A DNA stretch of 52,016 nt, taken from NCBI GenBank assembly GCA_934572335.1, contig CAKTKU010000015.1, forward strand, positions 1-52,016, written 5' to 3'. Positions within the stretch are counted from its first letter, which is position 1, and every line of letters begins with the position of its first letter. The notes under the pieces are model-generated. The model worked only from the letters and a program-made list of their open reading frames with translations, ran no database searches and was not told the origin of the DNA. Below, one piece after another: positions 48,807 to 52,016 of the stretch. A program made the translations under genes and the position numbers. The DNA is from an uncultured Oscillospiraceae bacterium (GTDB taxonomy: Bacteria > Bacillota > Clostridia > Oscillospirales > Oscillospiraceae).

Positions 48807-49595
48807 ATGGTATACGTTGTTTTCATTCTCATCAGCTTCCTCGCCTCGGTCATCGGCTGCATCTGCGGCATCGGCGGCGGCGTGATAATAAAGCCCATCA
48901 TGGACGCTTTTCATATCTATTCCGTCAGTACCGTCAGCTTTATGTCCGGGTGCATCGTGCTGTCCATGACGGCGTACTCCGTCGTAAAGTCCCGCGTCAG
49001 CGGCGAATCGACCGTTGAAAAGGGGACAAGCACCTATCTCGCCATCGGCGCGGCGATAGGCGGGCTCGCGGGCAAGCAGCTTTTTGACGCGATAAAATCC
49101 GCCTCCGCGAACGCGGACGCTGTCGGTGCGGTGCAGGCGGCGGCGCTCTTCGCCCTGACGCTCGCAACCGTGGTGTATACGCTCAATAAATCCCGCATAC
49201 GCACGCACTCTGTCCGCTCGCCGCTCGTGTGCGCCGTTATCGGGCTTGCGCTGGGGCTCATGTCGTCCTTCCTCGGCATCGGCGGCGGACCCATCAACCT
49301 TGTGGTGCTCGGCTTCTTTTTCTCGATGGACAGCAAGACCGCTGCGCAGAACTCGCTCTATGTCATCCTCATTTCCCAGCTGGCCAGCCTCATTTTCGCC
49401 CTCGTCACGCGCACCGTCCCGTCGTTCCCGGCGGCGCTGCTGGCGGCGACGGTCGTCTGCGGCATCGCGGGCGGCGCAGTTGGGCGGCGGATAAACAAGA
49501 GGATCGACAGCGCCGCCGTGGACAAGCTTTTCGTCGGGCTGCTCGCGGTCATAATGTGCGTGTGCGTGTATAATTTCCTGCAATTTCGTGTGTGA
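48807..49595 (+). CDS. TSUP-family (TauE/SafE) transporter
   Basis: A 262-residue membrane protein with about eight helices in two related halves. Each half starts with the family's glycine motif: ICGIGGGVIIKP and LGIGGGPINL. TauE/SafE proteins move small anions such as sulfite, sulfoacetate or other organosulfur and organic acids. The downstream threonine-synthase-like gene starts 34 bases after its stop. AAAGGA precedes the ATG at somewhat long spacing. Substrate and direction are not known. Confidence 0.93.
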   Translation: MVYVVFILISFLASVIGCICGIGGGVIIKPIMDAFHIYSVSTVSFMSGCIVLSMTAYSVVKSRVSGESTVEKGTSTYLAIGAAIGGLAGKQLFDAIKSASANADAVGAVQAAALFALTLATVVYTLNKSRIRTHSVRSPLVCAVIGLALGLMSSFLGIGGGPINLVVLGFFFSMDSKTAAQNSLYVILISQLASLIFALVTRTVPSFPAALLAATVVCGIAGGAVGRRINKRIDSAAVDKLFVGLLAVIMCVCVYNFLQFRV

Positions 49596-49629
49596 CCCCA
49601 ATACATTGTGAAAGATACGGAGGGATAGC

Positions 49630-50730
49630 ATGAAAGTACAGTATGTCTGTTCAAAATGCGGCAGGACCGCGGACGGGGCGACGCGGGCGGAAAAGTGCGC
49701 CTGCGGCGGGCTGTGGAAGCTTGTTTACGACCTGCCAAGGTTTGACGAGACGCTCATCGACCGGGACGAGTGGAGCATCTTCCGCTACCGCGCGTTCATG
49801 CCGCTTGACGGCGATACGTGGCGGCAGGTGACGCTCGGCGAGGGGATGACCCCCATCGTCCGCTTTGACGATGACCTCCTGCTGAAAATGGATTATTATA
49901 TGCCCACGCTCTCTTTTAAAGACCGCGGCGCGGCGGTGCTCATCTCGCACTGCAAGGCGATCGGCGTTGATTCCGTCGTGCAGGATTCCAGCGGCAACGC
50001 GGGCAACAGCGTCGCCGCCTACTGCGGCCGCGTGGGCATCGACTGCGAGATATTCGTCCCCGAGGGGACGTCCCCCAAGAAGATCGACATGATCCGCGCG
50101 CACGGCGCGCGGGTGAACATCGTCCCCGGCACGCGGGACCACTGCGCCGACGTGTGCCGCGCGCGTGTGACCGAAGAGGGGAAGTATTACGCCAACCACG
50201 TCTACAATCCTTTCTTCTACGAGGGGACAAAGACGTATATCTATGAGGTCTATGAGCAGCTGCACCGCATCCCGGAGAATATCTTCCTCCCCGTCGGCAA
50301 CGGAACACTCTTCCTCGGCGCGGTCTTCGCGCTGGAGCATCTTCTCAAAAGCGGCGTGACAGCGAAAATGCCGAACATCATCGCCGTGCAGAGCGAGCAC
50401 TGCGCCCCCCTCGCCGCGGCGGCGGAGCTGGGACTGCGCGAGCCTGCGGATGTTACTCCCACGCCGACGCTCGCCGAGGGCATCGCCATCGGCAGACCCA
50501 TGCGCGGCGCGGAGATATTGGAGAAGATATATAAATACAATATGCAGGTCATCACCATCCCGGAGGCGGACATACTCCCCGCGCGCGCCGAACTTGCGCG
50601 CCGCGGCATATACTGCGAGCATACCACCGCCGGGAACTACGCGGCGTATAAAAAATACTGCGCCATTTACGGCAGGACGCCGGACAGCCTCATCACCATG
50701 TGCGGCGCGGGGCTGAAATCCGACCATTGA
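49630..50730 (+). CDS. Threonine-synthase-like PLP-dependent enzyme
   Basis: A 366-residue fold-type II PLP enzyme. The N-terminal zinc ribbon has Cys7, Cys10, Cys23 and Cys25. The Schiff-base lysine is Lys97 in LSFKDRG, and the phosphate loop is SSGNAGNS (120-127). The core resembles threonine synthase and its relatives (diaminopropionate or cysteate synthases), and no single residue decides between them. It would use an O-phosphoryl or related amino acid substrate in the cytoplasm. Its neighbour TSUP often carries sulfur anions, which makes a sulfur-linked role such as cysteate synthesis worth testing, but a conventional threonine synthase remains possible. GGAGGG precedes the ATG. The glycerate kinase follows by 19 bases. 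Confidence 0.88.
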   Translation: MKVQYVCSKCGRTADGATRAEKCACGGLWKLVYDLPRFDETLIDRDEWSIFRYRAFMPLDGDTWRQVTLGEGMTPIVRFDDDLLLKMDYYMPTLSFKDRGAAVLISHCKAIGVDSVVQDSSGNAGNSVAAYCGRVGIDCEIFVPEGTSPKKIDMIRAHGARVNIVPGTRDHCADVCRARVTEEGKYYANHVYNPFFYEGTKTYIYEVYEQLHRIPENIFLPVGNGTLFLGAVFALEHLLKSGVTAKMPNIIAVQSEHCAPLAAAAELGLREPADVTPTPTLAEGIAIGRPMRGAEILEKIYKYNMQVITIPEADILPARAELARRGIYCEHTTAGNYAAYKKYCAIYGRTPDSLITMCGAGLKSDH

Positions 50731-50749
50731 TAGAATAGGAGTGCGTGCC

Positions 50750-51889
50750 ATGACTGTTGTTATTGCGGTCGATTCGTTCAAGGGCAGCTGCACCGCGCGC
50801 GAGGCGGCGGAGTATATGAGCCGCGGCGTGCGCCGCGTGTTCCCCGGTGCGGAGATGATCAAGCTCCCGATAGCCGACGGCGGGGAGGGGACGGTTGAAG
50901 CCCTCGTCTCCGCGGCAGGCGGCAGGGAAGTGACGGTGGATACCTTTGACCCACTCGGGCGTCCCATCGCCGCCGCCTACGGCGTTCTGCCGGACGGCAC
51001 CGCCGTTGTGGAGACTGCCGCCGCCTCCGGGCTGACGCTTATAGCGCGCGAGGAGCGCGATGCCCTGCGCGCCTCCACCTACGGCACGGGCGTGCTCATC
51101 TGCCATGCGCTCTCTTCAGGCGCGCGGCGCATGATCCTCGGTCTCGGCGGCTCCGCCACCACGGACGGCGGCGCGGGCATTGCCAGGGCGCTCGGCGTCC
51201 GCTTTCTTGACAGCGCCGGGCGTGAGCTTCCTCCCGGCGGCGCGTCGCTCGCCGATCTGGCGGAGATAGATATATCCGGTCTCATGCCGGAGGCGCGGGA
51301 GTGTGAATTCATCCTCGCCTGTGATGTGAAGAATAAGCTCTGCGGCGCGGAGGGCGCGGCGTATGTGTTCGCCCCGCAGAAGGGCGCGGACGCGCGGCAG
51401 GTGCGTGCGCTCGATGCGGCACTGGCGAACTTTGCCCGCGTGCTGAAAACGCAGTTTGCCTCCGACGCGGCGGAGCGCGAGGGTTCTGGCGCGGCGGGCG
51501 GTCTGGGCTGTGTGTTCATGGCGTGGCTGAACTGCGCCATCCGCCCGGGCGTTGACCTCGTGCTTGATACCATCGGCTTTGAAGCGCAGGTGCGCCGCGC
51601 GTCGCTCGTGCTCACGGGCGAGGGGCGGCTCGACGCGCAGAGCGCCTACGGCAAGGTGCCGGACGGCGTCGCCCGCAGGGCAAAGAAAGTGAAAAATGTC
51701 CCCGTTATTGCCATCGGCGGCTCCATCGGCGACGGCGCGGAGCAGCTTTATTCCTCCGGCGTCGACGCTATGATGAGCAGCGTCGACCGAATCACGACGC
51801 TGGATGACGCCATGGCGAACGCTGCGGCGAACATTGAAGCGGCGGCGGAGCGCGCCATGCGCTTCGTCTCCGCGGGAATGCGGCTGTGA
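50750..51889 (+). CDS. Glycerate kinase, GlxK/GarK type
   Basis: A 379-residue glycerate kinase of the GK-II (GlxK/GarK) family, which makes 2-phosphoglycerate from D-glycerate and ATP. Motifs are IAVDSFKGSCTAREAA at the start, PIADGGEGTVEAL, GLGGSATTDGGAG, FAPQKGA, GSGAAGGLG and LVLTGEGRLDAQSAYGK, covering the full length. The ATG at 50750 is preferred over GTG at 50741, which overlaps the AGGAG site. It sits 19 bases after the PLP enzyme, so they may be co-transcribed. Terminal hairpins follow. Confidence 0.94.
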   Translation: MTVVIAVDSFKGSCTAREAAEYMSRGVRRVFPGAEMIKLPIADGGEGTVEALVSAAGGREVTVDTFDPLGRPIAAAYGVLPDGTAVVETAAASGLTLIAREERDALRASTYGTGVLICHALSSGARRMILGLGGSATTDGGAGIARALGVRFLDSAGRELPPGGASLADLAEIDISGLMPEARECEFILACDVKNKLCGAEGAAYVFAPQKGADARQVRALDAALANFARVLKTQFASDAAEREGSGAAGGLGCVFMAWLNCAIRPGVDLVLDTIGFEAQVRRASLVLTGEGRLDAQSAYGKVPDGVARRAKKVKNVPVIAIGGSIGDGAEQLYSSGVDAMMSSVDRITTLDDAMANAAANIEAAAERAMRFVSAGMRL

Positions 51890-51913
51890 ATCAAATACCC
51901 ATATATAAAGCTT

Positions 51914-51947
51914 GAACCCCGGCAATCGTGTTGATTGCCGGGGTTTC
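51914..51947 (+). terminator. Terminator of the TSUP-glycerate kinase operon
   Basis: AACCCCGGCAAT / ATTGCCGGGGTT with a 7-base loop, followed by TTCATT, 25 bases after the stop codon. The T-run is short. Confidence 0.7.
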
Positions 51948-51968
51948 ATTGGAGCTTTAGCGAAAATA

Positions 51969-51991
51969 AACCCCCAGTTCAACTGGGGGTC
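51969..51991. repeat. Perfect short hairpin near the right edge
   Basis: ACCCCCAGTT and AACTGGGGGT flank a single C. The remaining bases (CAATAAAAAG onward) are AT-rich. Such subterminal hairpins occur at ends of IS200/IS605-type elements, but nothing past the edge can be seen. Confidence 0.5.
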
Positions 51992-52016
51992 AATAAAAAG
52001 AACTTAAAGTATATAC

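Overview
The window reads as chromosomal DNA from a GC-rich anaerobic Firmicute of the Clostridia, most like the Oscillospiraceae/Ruminococcaceae gut group. This is inferred from gene content, not from a marker gene: 2-hydroxyacyl-CoA dehydratase subunits, ATC-hydrolase-family proteins, DUF3793 next to a short flavodoxin, DUF4317, an ACT-domain protein with UPF0210, strong GGAGG ribosome sites and sigma-A-type promoters with AT-rich hexamers inside GC-rich DNA. There is no rRNA, CRISPR array, prophage or complete insertion sequence; one tRNA-Arg(CCT) is present.

Layout. 1-7070: a partial solute-binding lipoprotein, a secreted 5'-nucleotidase, a PLP aminotransferase and argS. 7076-8662: an AbrB-type regulator with a two-gene ABC exporter. 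8746-11633: a four-gene operon (two ATC-hydrolase paralogues, alpha/beta hydrolase, methyltransferase) headed by a 16-bp palindrome. 11650-16921: a peptidase-like hydrolase, a GPH transporter and two 2-hydroxyacyl-CoA dehydratase subunits. 17075-20785: a P-loop-less THEP1-like protein, DUF554, an AraC regulator, then DUF3793 and flavodoxin, headed by nearly the same palindrome. 20785-28826: phosphoesterase, zinc-ribbon membrane protein, DUF4317, ACT/UPF0210 pair and a GT-C-like membrane protein. 29029-32173: tRNA-Arg and a large MacB/FtsX-like ABC protein. 32227-34962: an AT-rich islet holding an acyltransferase broken by one amber codon, an AMP-forming ligase and a structured leader with its own promoter and terminator. 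35018-37626: malic enzyme and fumarase. 37699-39404: holA and rnmV. 39413-39608: an 80% A+T array of 14-bp repeats. 39605-41512: a small membrane protein and a sugar-phosphate transferase. 41601-46045: a Gld-like ABC operon ending in DUF4340. 46046-48604: a beta-helix surface protein behind a promoter flanked by inverted 28-bp repeats. 48740-52016: a TSUP transporter, a threonine-synthase-like enzyme, a glycerate kinase and terminal hairpins.

How parts may work together. FumC and malic enzyme would take fumarate through malate to pyruvate. The shared palindrome suggests that one regulator, perhaps metal-responsive, controls both the ATC-hydrolase operon and the DUF3793-flavodoxin pair. The AMP ligase and acyltransferase look like an acyl activation and transfer pair, but the acyltransferase is interrupted in its catalytic motif.

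The most unusual signals are the possible invertible promoter at 46173-46378, the leader RNA at 34790-34962, the 14-bp array at 39413-39608, the shared operator, and the in-frame TAG at 32671-32673. All calls come from reading the sequence; no database search was run.
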